Shown here piece after piece: positions 1 to 9,064 of a stretch of DNA of 50,716 nucleotides. Origin of the DNA: Halovibrio salipaludis (GTDB taxonomy: Bacteria; Pseudomonadota; Gammaproteobacteria; Pseudomonadales; Oleiphilaceae). Under the pieces are notes generated by a model. It ran no database searches. It was not told where the DNA came from and saw only the letters and a list, made by a program, of their open reading frames with translations. The position numbers were made by a program, and so were the translations under genes. The stretch's first letter is position 1. Every line of letters starts with the position of its first letter. The DNA is taken from contig NZ_NSKD01000012.1 of assembly GCF_002286965.1 (NCBI RefSeq), forward strand, positions 1 to 50,716, given 5' to 3'.

Positions 1-2360
1 TCGGAGTCGTCCAGCAGATCCCGCTCCTGGGCCCAGTCAAGCAGCTCCTCTCGCTGGTGACCGAGCAGCATTTCAATGTCCTGGAGTTCGTCCGGGTCCG
101 ACTTTCGGATGGCATCGTTGATGCGCTTGCGTGCCGGCTCGGTCTCACGGGCCACGCGCAGGGCATGAAGGATGCGGCCGACCGGGTCTTCCGGATTCTC
201 GGTGTGATAGACACCGCGCGGAATCCGCTCCTTGGCGCCGCCTTCCTTCACGATGCTCAGCGCCACACGCTGCCCCAGCTCGTCGTCTGGCTGGCGCAGC
301 CGCACGCCCAGCGGGAATACCAGCACCTTCAGCGGCCAGCGCAGGGCCCTGACCGGGAAGTTGGTCACGGCCGCGTAGAGCGCTGTCTGGATATCGTAGA
401 GAGAGCGCTGCAGACTCCACTCGACCACATCCCGCATCTCCTCGTTATAGCCCTCCTCATGCCACTGCTTGATGGAGGCGGAGGCGTAATAGAGCCCGAC
501 CAGCGCATCCGTCATGCGCCCGGTGAACCGCTGGCGCCCCTTGAGACTGCCCCCGAGGGTCAGCAGGCCCACGTCGGTCAGCACCGAGAAGGCGGATGCG
601 AACCGCGACAGCTGCTGGTAGTAGCGCCGCAGCCCACCCTCGCTGGGTGTTGGCTGCACAAGGCCACCGGTCAGCCCCAGAACCAGGGAGCGCAGTACGT
701 TCCGGCTGGTATGGGCGATGTGGGCGAAAAAGACGCCGTCGAACTTCTGCACCGCCTTGCCGGAATCCTCCATGCCCGCGGCTTCGATCTCCTGCACGAT
801 GTAGGGATGGCAGCGGATCGCGCCCTGGCCGAAGACCATCAGGCTGCGGGTCAGGATGTTCGCCCCCTCGACCGTGATGGCGATGGGAATGGCCTGATAG
901 ATCCGGGCCAGGAAGTTACGCGGCCCCTTGATGACGCCACGCCCGGCCACGACGTCCATGGCGTTGGTCACGACCTTGCGCATCAGATCCGTGTTGCGGT
1001 ACTTGAGCAGCGCGGACGGCACCGAGGGCTTCACGCCGCGATCCAGCATGCCCGAGGTGAAGAGCCTGGCGCTGTCCATCATCCAGGTGTAACCGGCCAT
1101 GGGCTCCAGCGCTTCCTGGACCCCTTCGAAGTCGCTGATGGAGCGGCCGAACTGCTCACGCACGGAGGCGTAGGAGCCGGTGGTCAGGCAGGCCATCTTG
1201 CCGCCGCTGGTACCGAGCGCCGGCAGTGAGATGGAGCGCCCGATGGACAGGCACTCCAGCAGCATGCGCCAGCCCTGGCCGATCATCTCGCGCCCGCCAA
1301 TGACCTGCTCCAGCGGGATGAACACATCCTCGCCCCAGGTCGGCCCATTCATGAAGACGGTGTTCATGGGCAGGTGGCGCGGGCCGTGGTTCACACCCTC
1401 GGTGTCCGCCGGCACCATCACCGTGGTCACGCCCAGGTCGTGCTCCTCACCCAGCAGGTGGTCCGGGTCATAGACCTTGATCGCCAGGCCGATCAGCGTG
1501 GCCACCGGCGCCAGCGTGATATAGCGCTTGTTCCAGGTCACCTTCATGCCGAGCACTTCCTTGCCGTTCCAGTAGCCCCGGCAGATCACGCCCCGGTCCG
1601 GAATGGCGCCGGCATCCGAACCCGCAACGGGCGATGTCAGGGCAAAACAGGGCACTTCGTCGCCCTTCGCCAGGCGAGGCAGGTAGTACTGCTTCTGCTC
1701 ATCCGTACCGTAATAGGTGATCAGCTCCCCCGGGCCCAGGGAGTTCGGGACCATCACGGTGACCGCCGCGGAGACACCCCTGGAGGCGATCTTCATGACC
1801 ACCTCGGAATGCGCGGTGTTCGAGAACCCGAGCCCGCCGTGCTCCTTGTCGATCACCAGGCCGAAGAAGCCCTTCTCCCGGATGAACTTCCAGGCTTCCT
1901 CCGGCAGGTCGTAGCGCTCATTGGTGATGGACCAGTCGTCCAGCATGGCGCAGAGCTCGTCCACGGGGCCGTCGATGAAGGCCCGCTCTTCTTCAGTCAG
2001 CTTCGGGTGCGGCAGCTCCAGGAGGTGGTTCCAGTCCGGCCGGCCGGAGAACAGCTGACCGTCCCAGTCCACGCTGCCAGCGTTGAGGGCCTGCTGTTCC
2101 GTGTCGGAGAGCGTGGGCAGCATGCCGCGGACCATGCCCAGAAGGGGGCTGCTGATGAGGCTGCGCCGCAGAGGTGATGGGATGATGACCACCAGCGTGC
2201 CCAGGAGCAGCACGGTTCCGATGAAGACACTCAGCCAGTGCCAGCTGTCCAGCCAGAAGCCGATGCCCGTGGCAACGACAAGCCCGATGGTACCGAGCCA
2301 CCAGTTCGCCCCGAGATAGAGCAGAACCAGCCCGGCAAGCAGCAGTAAAAGAACACTCAT
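1..2360 (-). CDS. fadE: Acyl-CoA dehydrogenase, FadE type (3' end off window)
   Basis: First step of fatty-acid beta-oxidation: oxidises acyl-CoA to trans-2-enoyl-CoA with FAD. Translating the minus strand from the ATG at 2360 gives an uninterrupted frame of about 786 codons to the window edge. Residues 1-60 are two hydrophobic segments, as in membrane-associated FadE. Then comes an acyl-CoA dehydrogenase body containing TVEGANILTRS and FGQGAIRCHPY, which are characteristic of FadE. E. coli FadE is about 814 residues, so only the C-terminal tail is missing here. It is divergent from rfaH across a 164-nt gap that holds a palindrome. The fatty-acid assignment is firm; chain-length preference cannot be read. 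Confidence 0.95.
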   Translation of the reverse strand, partial: MSVLLLLLAGLVLLYLGANWWLGTIGLVVATGIGFWLDSWHWLSVFIGTVLLLGTLVVIIPSPLRRSLISSPLLGMVRGMLPTLSDTEQQALNAGSVDWDGQLFSGRPDWNHLLELPHPKLTEEERAFIDGPVDELCAMLDDWSITNERYDLPEEAWKFIREKGFFGLVIDKEHGGLGFSNTAHSEVVMKIASRGVSAAVTVMVPNSLGPGELITYYGTDEQKQYYLPRLAKGDEVPCFALTSPVAGSDAGAIPDRGVICRGYWNGKEVLGMKVTWNKRYITLAPVATLIGLAIKVYDPDHLLGEEHDLGVTTVMVPADTEGVNHGPRHLPMNTVFMNGPTWGEDVFIPLEQVIGGREMIGQGWRMLLECLSIGRSISLPALGTSGGKMACLTTGSYASVREQFGRSISDFEGVQEALEPMAGYTWMMDSARLFTSGMLDRGVKPSVPSALLKYRNTDLMRKVVTNAMDVVAGRGVIKGPRNFLARIYQAIPIAITVEGANILTRSLMVFGQGAIRCHPYIVQEIEAAGMEDSGKAVQKFDGVFFAHIAHTSRNVLRSLVLGLTGGLVQPTPSEGGLRRYYQQLSRFASAFSVLTDVGLLTLGGSLKGRQRFTGRMTDALVGLYYASASIKQWHEEGYNEEMRDVVEWSLQRSLYDIQTALYAAVTNFPVRALRWPLKVLVFPLGVRLRQPDDELGQRVALSIVKEGGAKERIPRGVYHTENPEDPVGRILHALRVARETEPARKRINDAIRKSDPDELQDIEMLLGHQREELLDWAQERDLLDDS

Positions 2361-2434
2361 GGTCACCTCCTTTTTATCCGTATACCGCACCCTTGCGGTG
2401 GATAAGACCCACCATAAGCCGATCCCGGCACCTG

Positions 2435-2448
2435 TAAAAGGACTTTTA
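2435..2448. promoter_or_regulatory. Palindrome TAAAAG-GA-CTTTTA between fadE and rfaH
   Basis: A perfect 6-bp inverted repeat with a 2-nt centre lies in the divergent fadE/rfaH intergenic region, about 75 nt upstream of the fadE start and 76 nt upstream of rfaH. It could be an operator for either gene. It does not resemble the published FadR consensus or the PsrA G/CAAAC-type site, so the binding protein is unknown. Confidence 0.3.
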
Positions 2449-2524
2449 TCAACATCCTGCTTAACCTCGCCGGGTGTTGCGCACTAGAATGGCCCCACAG
2501 TAGTAAAGGAAAGGATTTCTCCCC

Positions 2525-3007
2525 ATGGCATGGTACGCCTTACAGCACAAACCCGCGCAGGCGGCTCGCGCACTGGCCAACCTGGAGAACCAGGGCATCG
2601 AGTGTTTCTTCCCCGAGATTGACGTGGAAACCATCCAGCAGGGCAAGCGCCGGATGCGCCGGGAGCCCCTGTTCCGGGGGTACCTGTTCATCAACCTGGA
2701 GCTGACCGACCCGGTCTGGCACAAACTCCGCTCCACTCGTGGCGTGGTGCGGGTTGTGAGCTTTGGCAACCGGCCGGCGCCCATTGCCGACGAGGTCATC
2801 GAGGGGATCCGGGAAGGACTGGAATCCGCGGCCGAGGCCGGCGGCATCCACAAGGGGGATAAGCTGGAGATTCTGGAAGGGCCCTTCCGGGGCCTGAACG
2901 CCGTCTTCCAGGAATACGACGGGGAAACCCGCGCAATGGTGCTGATCGATTTCCTGCAGAAGCAGCACCGTGTGTCCATGGACCTGGACCAGGTGCGCCC
3001 GGGCTAG
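2525..3007 (+). CDS. rfaH: Transcription antitermination protein RfaH
   Basis: NusG paralogue that loads on RNA polymerase paused at ops elements and promotes elongation of long envelope and LPS operons. The 160 residues show an N-terminal NGN domain (starts MAWYALQHKP, with FRGYLFINLE and STRGVVRVV) and a C-terminal KOW region (GDKLEILEGPFRGL). Length is close to E. coli RfaH (162). The ATG follows AAAGGAAAGG by a good Shine-Dalgarno spacing. A -10-like TAGAAT sits at 2485-2490. It is a single-gene unit, convergent with the folM-like gene 10 nt away. NusG itself is larger and lies with secE, so RfaH is preferred. Confidence 0.93.
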   Translation: MAWYALQHKPAQAARALANLENQGIECFFPEIDVETIQQGKRRMRREPLFRGYLFINLELTDPVWHKLRSTRGVVRVVSFGNRPAPIADEVIEGIREGLESAAEAGGIHKGDKLEILEGPFRGLNAVFQEYDGETRAMVLIDFLQKQHRVSMDLDQVRPG

Positions 3008-3017
3008 ATCGGGTTAT

Positions 3018-3770
3018 CTAGGCGGTCACGCTGCGCCCGCCATCCACATTCAGCACCTGCCCGGTTACATAGGGCGCATCGCAGGCCAGCCAGGCAACGG
3101 CGCCGGCAATGTCATCCACTTCGCCGGTACGGTGCAGCGGAACCTGCTTCAGGATCGCCTGCCGTTCCTCTTCCGGCATGGCACCGCCACCCTCGCCTTC
3201 CGGCCACAGGATGGCGCCCGGCGCCACGCCATTGGCCCGCACCAGCGGCGCCATGTCCCTGGCCCAGGAGCGCGTCAGCGATGCCAGGGCTGCCTTGGTA
3301 GCACAGTAGACCGGGTGATCCGCCAGCGGGCGCTCAGCATGAACGTCGATCAGGTTGATGATGCAGCCATGCTGCAGCCTGAGTTCCTCCGCGAGCGCCT
3401 CAACCAGCAATACAGGGGCGCGCAGGTTGGTGTCCACCAGGCGCCCCCACTGCTCCATGCTCAACTCCCCCACGGGGGTGGGGAAGAACTCGGACGCATT
3501 GTTCACCAGCACATCCAGCCGCGACCAGTATTCCCGTGCCTCGCGCGCCAGTGCGTGCACCGCGTCCGGGTCCCGCAAGTCCGCCTGCAGTGCCACGGCG
3601 GAGCCGGCACGCTCGGCATTCAGGTCCGCCACCAGCGCTTCCGCATCATGGGCCCGGCCGCGGTAATGCACCACCACCCGGTATCCCCTGGCATGCAGGG
3701 CTCTTGCCGTGGCCGCGCCCAGCCGCCTGGCCGAGCCTGTCACCAGGGCCACTCCGCCGTGCTCATTCAT
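3018..3770 (-). CDS. folM: Pteridine reductase (SDR family, FolM/PTR1-like)
   Basis: NADPH-dependent short-chain dehydrogenase, probably reducing dihydropteridines or dihydrofolate. The N-terminus carries TGSARRLG, the Arg-containing glycine motif typical of pteridine reductases rather than general SDRs. NNASEF follows, and the catalytic pair appears as YCATK. The C-terminal VTGQVLNVDGG is a standard SDR ending. The start at 3770 gives 250 residues, the family length. The frame is open upstream only because it runs across the 3' end of cca. It overlaps cca by 8 nt, so the two are translationally linked in the thiolase-trmL-cca-folM run. Substrate is inferred from motif only. Confidence 0.85.
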   Translation of the reverse strand: MNEHGGVALVTGSARRLGAATARALHARGYRVVVHYRGRAHDAEALVADLNAERAGSAVALQADLRDPDAVHALAREAREYWSRLDVLVNNASEFFPTPVGELSMEQWGRLVDTNLRAPVLLVEALAEELRLQHGCIINLIDVHAERPLADHPVYCATKAALASLTRSWARDMAPLVRANGVAPGAILWPEGEGGGAMPEEERQAILKQVPLHRTGEVDDIAGAVAWLACDAPYVTGQVLNVDGGRSVTA

Positions 3771-4872
3771 CGTCCACCCCTCCATCAACCACCTGTTCAA
3801 TCGCCTGTCGCCGGCGGGCCGCAATGGCCTCACCCAGCGCCCTGCCATGGTAGCCTTCCTTCATCAGGGCCTTGGGATCCACGGCCGCGGCCCCGGAACG
3901 GGCTTCGCGCACCCGATCCGCCGCCAGTCCATCCAGTCCACAGGCCTCCATCACCATCAGCAACTGCTCGAAGCGTTCCGGGCGCCGCCAGGCATCCGCC
4001 TTTTCCAGAAGCTTCTCCACCCAGTCCACGCTCAATGGTTTCGGCCAGCGGGGCAGCGCCGCCGAACTCACGGCAATGTCCCGGCAGCTGTTGGGCACCC
4101 GCAAGCGTTCACTGAAAGCCTGTGCGGTGTCCGCGTCCAGCGGCGCGACCAGGGCGCCAAAGCGCACCTCGGTGGCATCACTGATGCCCACCGCGCGCAC
4201 CAGGGAAGCCAGGCCCCTTTCCAGCACCTCTTCCGGGGAGGCGATTTCCGGCATCACCACAGCCAGGGCGCCGCAGGCATCCAACACCTCAAAGAAGACC
4301 CTGGGGTGCGCCTCGTGAAGGGCCCGCCGTGTTTCCTGCCAGACGCGTTCGGGAACCAGGTGGTCGACTTCACCCTCCGCCACCATGGAGCGCATCAGGG
4401 CCATGGTCTCCTCCGCCACCTCGAACCCCAGGGGCGCGAGGCGCGCGGCGAAACGGGCGGTACGCAGGATGCGCAGCGGGTCCTCGGCAAAGGCCGGCGA
4501 GACGTGGCGCAGAACCCGGTCAGCAAGATCCCGTTCACCGCCGAAGGGATCCACCAGATGCCCCTCCGCATCACGAGCCATGGCGTTGACGGTCAGATCC
4601 CGGCGCTTCAGGTCTTCCTCGAGGGTGACGTCCGGTGCGCTGTGCACCTCAAAGCCGTGGTAGCCATGGCCGCTCTTGCGCTCGGTTCGGGCCAGCGCGT
4701 ATTCCTCATGGGTCTCGGGGTGCAGGAAGACGGGAAAGTCCGCCCCCACCTGCTTGTACCCGGCCGCCAGCATCTGTTCCGGGGTAGCGCCAACCACCAC
4801 CCAGTCCCGGTCCTTCACTGCCTGGCCCAGAAGCCAGTCGCGCACCGCGCCGCCCACTTCGTAGACCTGCAT
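3763..4872 (-). CDS. cca: CCA tRNA nucleotidyltransferase, short form without an intact HD domain
   Basis: Adds or repairs the 3' CCA of tRNAs. The 369 residues begin with the class II nucleotidyltransferase signature GGAVRDWLLGQ and the metal-binding KDRDW. RRDLTVNAMARD and EDPLRILRTARFAARL follow and belong to the CCA-enzyme core. The E. coli enzyme is 412 residues and has a C-terminal HD phosphohydrolase domain. In the corresponding place here the His-Asp motif is replaced (RFGALVAPLDADT instead of an ALVHDLGKG-type stretch). The catalytic core therefore looks intact, but the phosphatase/phosphodiesterase activity is probably absent. It shares 1 nt with trmL (TGATG). Confidence 0.93.
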   Translation of the reverse strand: MQVYEVGGAVRDWLLGQAVKDRDWVVVGATPEQMLAAGYKQVGADFPVFLHPETHEEYALARTERKSGHGYHGFEVHSAPDVTLEEDLKRRDLTVNAMARDAEGHLVDPFGGERDLADRVLRHVSPAFAEDPLRILRTARFAARLAPLGFEVAEETMALMRSMVAEGEVDHLVPERVWQETRRALHEAHPRVFFEVLDACGALAVVMPEIASPEEVLERGLASLVRAVGISDATEVRFGALVAPLDADTAQAFSERLRVPNSCRDIAVSSAALPRWPKPLSVDWVEKLLEKADAWRRPERFEQLLMVMEACGLDGLAADRVREARSGAAAVDPKALMKEGYHGRALGEAIAARRRQAIEQVVDGGVDDE

Positions 4873-5342
4873 CAGATGCCTCCCTCAAAACCGAGCTGCC
4901 GCCAGGCCTCATAGACCACCACGGCCACCGCGTTGGAGAGATTCAGGCTGCGCCGCTCCGGCACCATCGGCAGGCGCATCACCTGTCCCTGCGGCAGACC
5001 GGCCAGCACATCGTCCGGAAGGCCGCGCGTCTCGGGCCCGAACATCAGGGTATCCCCCGGCTGGTAGGCCACCTGGTGATGGCCACTCGTGCCCTTTGTG
5101 GAAACCCCGAAAAGCCGCCCTTCACGCACCGGGCCCGCTTCCAGGAACGTGCTGTAATCCGGGTGGACCTCCACGCTGGCATACTCCCGGTAATCCAGCC
5201 CGGCCCGTTTCATGCGCCGGTCATCCAGCCGGAACCCCAGGGGCCGGATCAGGTGCAGCCGGCAGCCGGTACTGGCCGCCAGCCGCATGATGTTGCCTGT
5301 ATTGGGCGGGATCTCCGGCTCGTAAAGCGCGATATTGAGCAT
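4872..5342 (-). CDS. trmL: tRNA (cytidine/uridine-34 2'-O)-methyltransferase TrmL
   Basis: SPOUT-fold methyltransferase that methylates the wobble ribose of tRNA-Leu isoacceptors. It has 156 residues, the family length. It starts [17 protein letters not shown], with the Asn-Thr-Gly-Asn motif of the SpoU/TrmH group. The knotted SAM site is visible as [10 protein letters not shown] and MRLPM, then [19 protein letters not shown]. It lies directly behind the thiolase stop and overlaps cca by 1 nt, so two tRNA-maturation genes are co-transcribed. Confidence 0.94.
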   Translation of the reverse strand: MLNIALYEPEIPPNTGNIMRLAASTGCRLHLIRPLGFRLDDRRMKRAGLDYREYASVEVHPDYSTFLEAGPVREGRLFGVSTKGTSGHHQVAYQPGDTLMFGPETRGLPDDVLAGLPQGQVMRLPMVPERRSLNLSNAVAVVVYEAWRQLGFEGGI

Positions 5343-6521
5343 TCAGCGCTCAACGGCCAGGGCCACGCCCATACCACCGCCGATGCACAGGGTTGCCAGA
5401 CCCCGCTGTGCCTCGCGCCGGCGCATCTCATGCAGCAGGGTCACCAGGATGCGGCAGCCGGAGGCGCCGATCGGATGGCCCAGAGCAATGGCGCCGCCGT
5501 TAACGTTCACACGCTCCTTGTCCCAGCCAAGATCCCGGTTCACGGCAATGGCCTGGGCGGCAAACGCCTCATTGGCCTCCACCAGCTCCAGCTGGTCGAT
5601 GCCCCAGCCCGCGCGTTCCAGTGCGCGGCGGGTCGCCGGAATGGGCCCGGTCCCCATGATCTCCGGCGCCACGCCGGCATTGGCGTAACCCCGGATGGTG
5701 GCCAGCGGCTCCAGGCCCAGCTCCTGGGCCTTTTCGGCGGAACAGACCACCACGGCGGCGGCACCGTCGTTCAGTGCCGACGCATTGCCCGGGGTCACGC
5801 CACCGTCCTTCTGGAACGCCGGCTTGAGAGCGGAAAGCCCCTCGGCGGTCACCCCCGGGCGGGGGTTCTCATCGGTATCCACCACCTTGGGGTCGCCCTT
5901 GCGCTGGGGGATGCTCACCGGAACGATCTCATCACTGAAGCGCCCGGCGTTGATGGCGGCCTCGGCCTTCTGCTGGGAGGCGGCGGCAAACTCGTCCTGC
6001 TCCTGGCGGGTGATGCTGTATTCGCGGGCGATGTTCTCGGCGGTCACGCCCATGTGGTAGTCATTGAAGGCATCCCAGAGACCGTCCTGGATCATGGAGT
6101 CGATCAGCTGCCAGTGGCCCATCTTCTGGCCGTTACGGCTGTTCGGCAGCACGTGGGGCGCCTGGCTCATGCTCTCCTGGCCGCCGGCAATGATCAGGTC
6201 CGCGTCGCCGCACCGGATCGCCTGGGTGGCCAGGTGCAGGGACTTGAGCCCGGAACCGCAGACCTTGTTGATGGTCATGGCGGGCACAGCCTCCGTGAGC
6301 CCACCGCCGATCGCCGCCTGGCGCGCCGGGTTCTGGCCCACGCCGGCGGTCAGAACCTGCCCGAGAATCACCTCGTCCACCTGGCTCGAGGTGATGCCGG
6401 TCTCGCTAAGCAGCTGACGGATGACGGTAGCGCCGAGCTGGGCCGCGCTCTGGCCGGCGAGACCGCCGCCGAAGGTGCCCACGGCGGTACGCCGGGCCGC
6501 GGCTATGACAACATCACGCAT
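5343..6521 (-). CDS. Acetyl-CoA C-acetyltransferase (thiolase II)
   Basis: Condenses two acetyl-CoA to acetoacetyl-CoA, or the reverse. It is used in polyhydroxybutyrate synthesis, ketone-body use or beta-oxidation. The 392 residues carry the nucleophilic Cys in KVCGSGLKS (about residue 88), the His motif [14 protein letters not shown] and the C-terminal general-base Cys in LCIGGGMG. The start at 6521 was chosen because it yields the family N-terminus [15 protein letters not shown]. The frame stays open for 217 codons further upstream, but that stretch is antisense to cysC. No phaB or phaC is nearby, so PhaA versus AtoB cannot be decided. It heads the minus-strand run to trmL. Confidence 0.93.
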   Translation of the reverse strand: MRDVVIAAARRTAVGTFGGGLAGQSAAQLGATVIRQLLSETGITSSQVDEVILGQVLTAGVGQNPARQAAIGGGLTEAVPAMTINKVCGSGLKSLHLATQAIRCGDADLIIAGGQESMSQAPHVLPNSRNGQKMGHWQLIDSMIQDGLWDAFNDYHMGVTAENIAREYSITRQEQDEFAAASQQKAEAAINAGRFSDEIVPVSIPQRKGDPKVVDTDENPRPGVTAEGLSALKPAFQKDGGVTPGNASALNDGAAAVVVCSAEKAQELGLEPLATIRGYANAGVAPEIMGTGPIPATRRALERAGWGIDQLELVEANEAFAAQAIAVNRDLGWDKERVNVNGGAIALGHPIGASGCRILVTLLHEMRRREAQRGLATLCIGGGMGVALAVER

Positions 6522-6668
6522 GGTTGAATGCTCCTGTTTCCCTGTTTTGCAGACCAGTTTACCAGATGCCGGGCCGCTTCGACCCAGATGCGGCATTGCA
6601 CCGGTCCTAGTGACTGGATGAGAATAAACACCTTTCGATTTCCAGCAGCTGTTGAGGAAGGATCCAAC

Positions 6669-7280
6669 GTGAGCGACCACATTGTCTGGCACGACCACAA
6701 GATCTCGCGTACCGAGCGCGCCAGCATCAAGCACCAGCATCCATGTCTGCTGTGGTTCACCGGCCTCTCGGGGTCCGGCAAGTCCACCATTGCCAACGCG
6801 CTGGACGTCGCGCTCTACCATGAGGGCTACCACACCTTCCTGCTGGACGGTGACAACGTCCGCCATGGCCTGAACCGGGATCTGGGCTTCTCCAATGAGG
6901 ACCGGGTGGAGAACATCCGCCGCATCGGCGAGGTCAGCAAGCTGTTCGCGGATGCCGGGCTGATCGTGCTCAGTGCCTTCATTTCCCCCTTCGCCAGCGA
7001 CCGGCGACTGGTGCGCAACATGTTCCCCGCCGGTGAGTTCATCGAGGTCTTCATGGACACGCCGCTGGCCACCTGCGAGGAACGCGACCCCAAGGGCCTG
7101 TACCGCAAGGCGCGCAGCGGCGAGATCCATGACTTCACCGGGATCGACTCCCCCTATGAAGCGCCGGCGCACCCGGAGATCACACTGGACACCTCCAACC
7201 TGAGCGTCGATGCCTGCGTGGAGAACCTGCTCTGCTACCTGAAGGAACGCGACCTGCTCAAACCCGGGGGTGATGCCTGA
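6669..7280 (+). CDS. cysC: Adenylyl-sulfate kinase
   Basis: Phosphorylates APS to PAPS in sulfate activation. From the GTG at 6669 the product is 203 residues (E. coli CysC has 201). The GTG is preceded by GAGGAAGG at 6653-6660. The P-loop is GLSGSGKST, followed by the APS-kinase motifs [11 protein letters not shown] and [20 protein letters not shown] lies in the lid region. An upstream in-frame start at 6528 would add 47 residues unlike the family. No cysD or cysN is in view. The next gene is an SLC13 permease 5 nt downstream, so activation and uptake are probably coupled. Confidence 0.93.
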   Translation: MSDHIVWHDHKISRTERASIKHQHPCLLWFTGLSGSGKSTIANALDVALYHEGYHTFLLDGDNVRHGLNRDLGFSNEDRVENIRRIGEVSKLFADAGLIVLSAFISPFASDRRLVRNMFPAGEFIEVFMDTPLATCEERDPKGLYRKARSGEIHDFTGIDSPYEAPAHPEITLDTSNLSVDACVENLLCYLKERDLLKPGGDA

Positions 7281-7285
7281 CCGTC

Positions 7286-9058
7286 ATGGACTGGGAAGCG
7301 GCGTTCACCCTGGCCACACTGGTCACGGTTCTGGGGACCCTGATCTTCACCCGGCTCTCCGCCGACCTGGTGCTGATGACGGCAATGGCCGTCATGCTGA
7401 TCCTGGGCATCCTGTCCCCGGCGGAAGCACTGGCAGGCTTCTCGAACCCGGGGGTGATCACCATCGCCACCCTCTACGTGGTCGCCGCCGGACTCAAGGA
7501 AACCGGCGCCATCCAGTGGCTGGCCCGCCACCTGCTCGGTCACCCCAAGGGCACCTGGCGCGCCCAGGCTCGGCTGGTGGCGCCGACCGGCCTGATGAGC
7601 GCCTTCATGAACAACACCGCCGTGGTGGCCATGTTCATCCCGGCGGTCCAGGACTGGGCCCAGCGGCTGGGCATTCCGGCCTCCCGGCTGCTGCTCCCCC
7701 TGAGCTACGCCGCCATTCTGGGGGGTACCTGCACGCTCATCGGCACCAGCACCAACCTGGTGGTGGACGGCCTGCTGCAATCGCGCCTCGACATCCAGCT
7801 GGGTCTTTTTGAACTGGCCTGGGTGGGGGTGCCACTGCTGCTGATCGGTGGCACCTTCCTGGTCCTGTTCGCCAACCGTATGCTGCCGGACCGCGGCGGC
7901 GTCACCGAGGACCTGGACGCCGTACGCGAATACGGTGTGGAGGTGGAGGTGGACGAAAAGGGCCCCCTCACCGGCAGGACCGTTGCCGAGGCCGGCCTGC
8001 GCGCCCTGAACTACGGCTACCTGACGGAGATCGAACGTGACGGTCACCTGATCTCACCGGTGGAACCGGACCGGGACCTTCGGGGCGGAGACCGGCTCTA
8101 TTTCGTGGGGGCTCCGGAGTGCGCCAGTGAGCTGCGGCGCATCCAGGGGCTGATACCGGCCAACGCCAATGTCCAGAAGCTGGAACTGGCCAACCATCAG
8201 CGCTGCCTGGTGGAAGTCGTCCTCGGCCAGGAATTCGCCGGGCTCGGGCAGACAGTGCGAGAGAGCCGCTTCCGTTCCCGCTTCAACGCCGCCATCCTCT
8301 CGGTCTCGCGCGAGGGCAAGCGGGTCAACGGCAAGCTGGGCGATATCCGCCTGCGCATGGGCGACACCCTGTTGCTGGAAGCCAGCCACGAGTTCGTGGA
8401 ACAGTACCGCTTCCGCCGCGACTTCCTGCTGGTCAGCGCCCTCAACGACTCCACACCGCCTGACTTCAGCCGTGCGCCGGCAGCCCTGGGCATCCTTGCC
8501 GGCATGGTGGCCTTCAGTGCCAGCGGCCTGCTCAGCATCATGGAGGCCGCCTTCCTCGCCGGCGGTGCCATGATCCTGTTCGGCTGCACCAGTGCCTCCC
8601 GTGCGCGGCGCAGCCTGGACCTGCCGGTGCTGGTGATCATCGCCTCGTCCTTTGCGCTGGGCAACGCCATGGACCAGACCGGCGCGGCCCAGTGGGTGGC
8701 CGGCAGCCTGCTTGGCAACAGTGATATCTCACCCTGGATGGCCCTGGCCATCATCTATCTGCTGACCGCCCTGTTCACCGAGGTCATCACCAACAATGCC
8801 GCCGCCGTACTCATGTTCCCCATCGCCCTGGCGATCTCCGAGCAGCTCGGGGTGAACTTCCTGCCCTTCGCCATCGCGGTGATGTTCGCCGCCAGCGCCA
8901 GCTTCATCACCCCTCTGGGCTACCAGACCAACCTCATGGTCTACGGCCCCGGTCGCTACCGGTTCACGGACTACATGCGCATGGGGATTCCGCTGAGTCT
9001 GCTGGTGGCCGCCACCGCCATCACGCTGATTCCGCAGATCTGGAGCTTCCAGGGGTAA
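7286..9058 (+). CDS. SLC13-family anion permease with two RCK/TrkA-C domains, probable sulfate transporter
   Basis: Multi-pass inner-membrane Na+/dicarboxylate-sulfate type symporter of 590 residues. The two membrane halves carry the paired SLC13 signatures: SAFMNNTAVVAMFIP with GTSTNLVVDG in the N-terminal half, and TEVITNNAAAVLMFP with FITPLGYQTNLMVYG in the C-terminal half. Between them (about 205-390) lie two soluble TrkA-C regulatory domains, seen as EVEVDEKGPLTGRTVAEAG and VVLGQEFAGLGQTV. It is in one transcription unit with cysC (5-nt gap), which is why sulfate is the best substrate guess. Citrate or dicarboxylate cannot be excluded by sequence. Confidence 0.88.
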   Translation: MDWEAAFTLATLVTVLGTLIFTRLSADLVLMTAMAVMLILGILSPAEALAGFSNPGVITIATLYVVAAGLKETGAIQWLARHLLGHPKGTWRAQARLVAPTGLMSAFMNNTAVVAMFIPAVQDWAQRLGIPASRLLLPLSYAAILGGTCTLIGTSTNLVVDGLLQSRLDIQLGLFELAWVGVPLLLIGGTFLVLFANRMLPDRGGVTEDLDAVREYGVEVEVDEKGPLTGRTVAEAGLRALNYGYLTEIERDGHLISPVEPDRDLRGGDRLYFVGAPECASELRRIQGLIPANANVQKLELANHQRCLVEVVLGQEFAGLGQTVRESRFRSRFNAAILSVSREGKRVNGKLGDIRLRMGDTLLLEASHEFVEQYRFRRDFLLVSALNDSTPPDFSRAPAALGILAGMVAFSASGLLSIMEAAFLAGGAMILFGCTSASRARRSLDLPVLVIIASSFALGNAMDQTGAAQWVAGSLLGNSDISPWMALAIIYLLTALFTEVITNNAAAVLMFPIALAISEQLGVNFLPFAIAVMFAASASFITPLGYQTNLMVYGPGRYRFTDYMRMGIPLSLLVAATAITLIPQIWSFQG

Positions 9059-9064
9059 CGGCCT

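Noticed and set aside
57-2319. Several long plus-strand frames opposite fadE
   Set aside because: Their translations are rich in His, Arg, Gly and Gln and match nothing, while the minus strand gives a complete FadE-like protein. They are antisense shadows of GC-rich coding DNA.
5343-7172. A 609-codon minus-strand frame as one fusion protein
   Set aside because: Only the last 392 residues are a thiolase. The first 217 are antisense to cysC, whose P-loop and family motifs are unmistakable.
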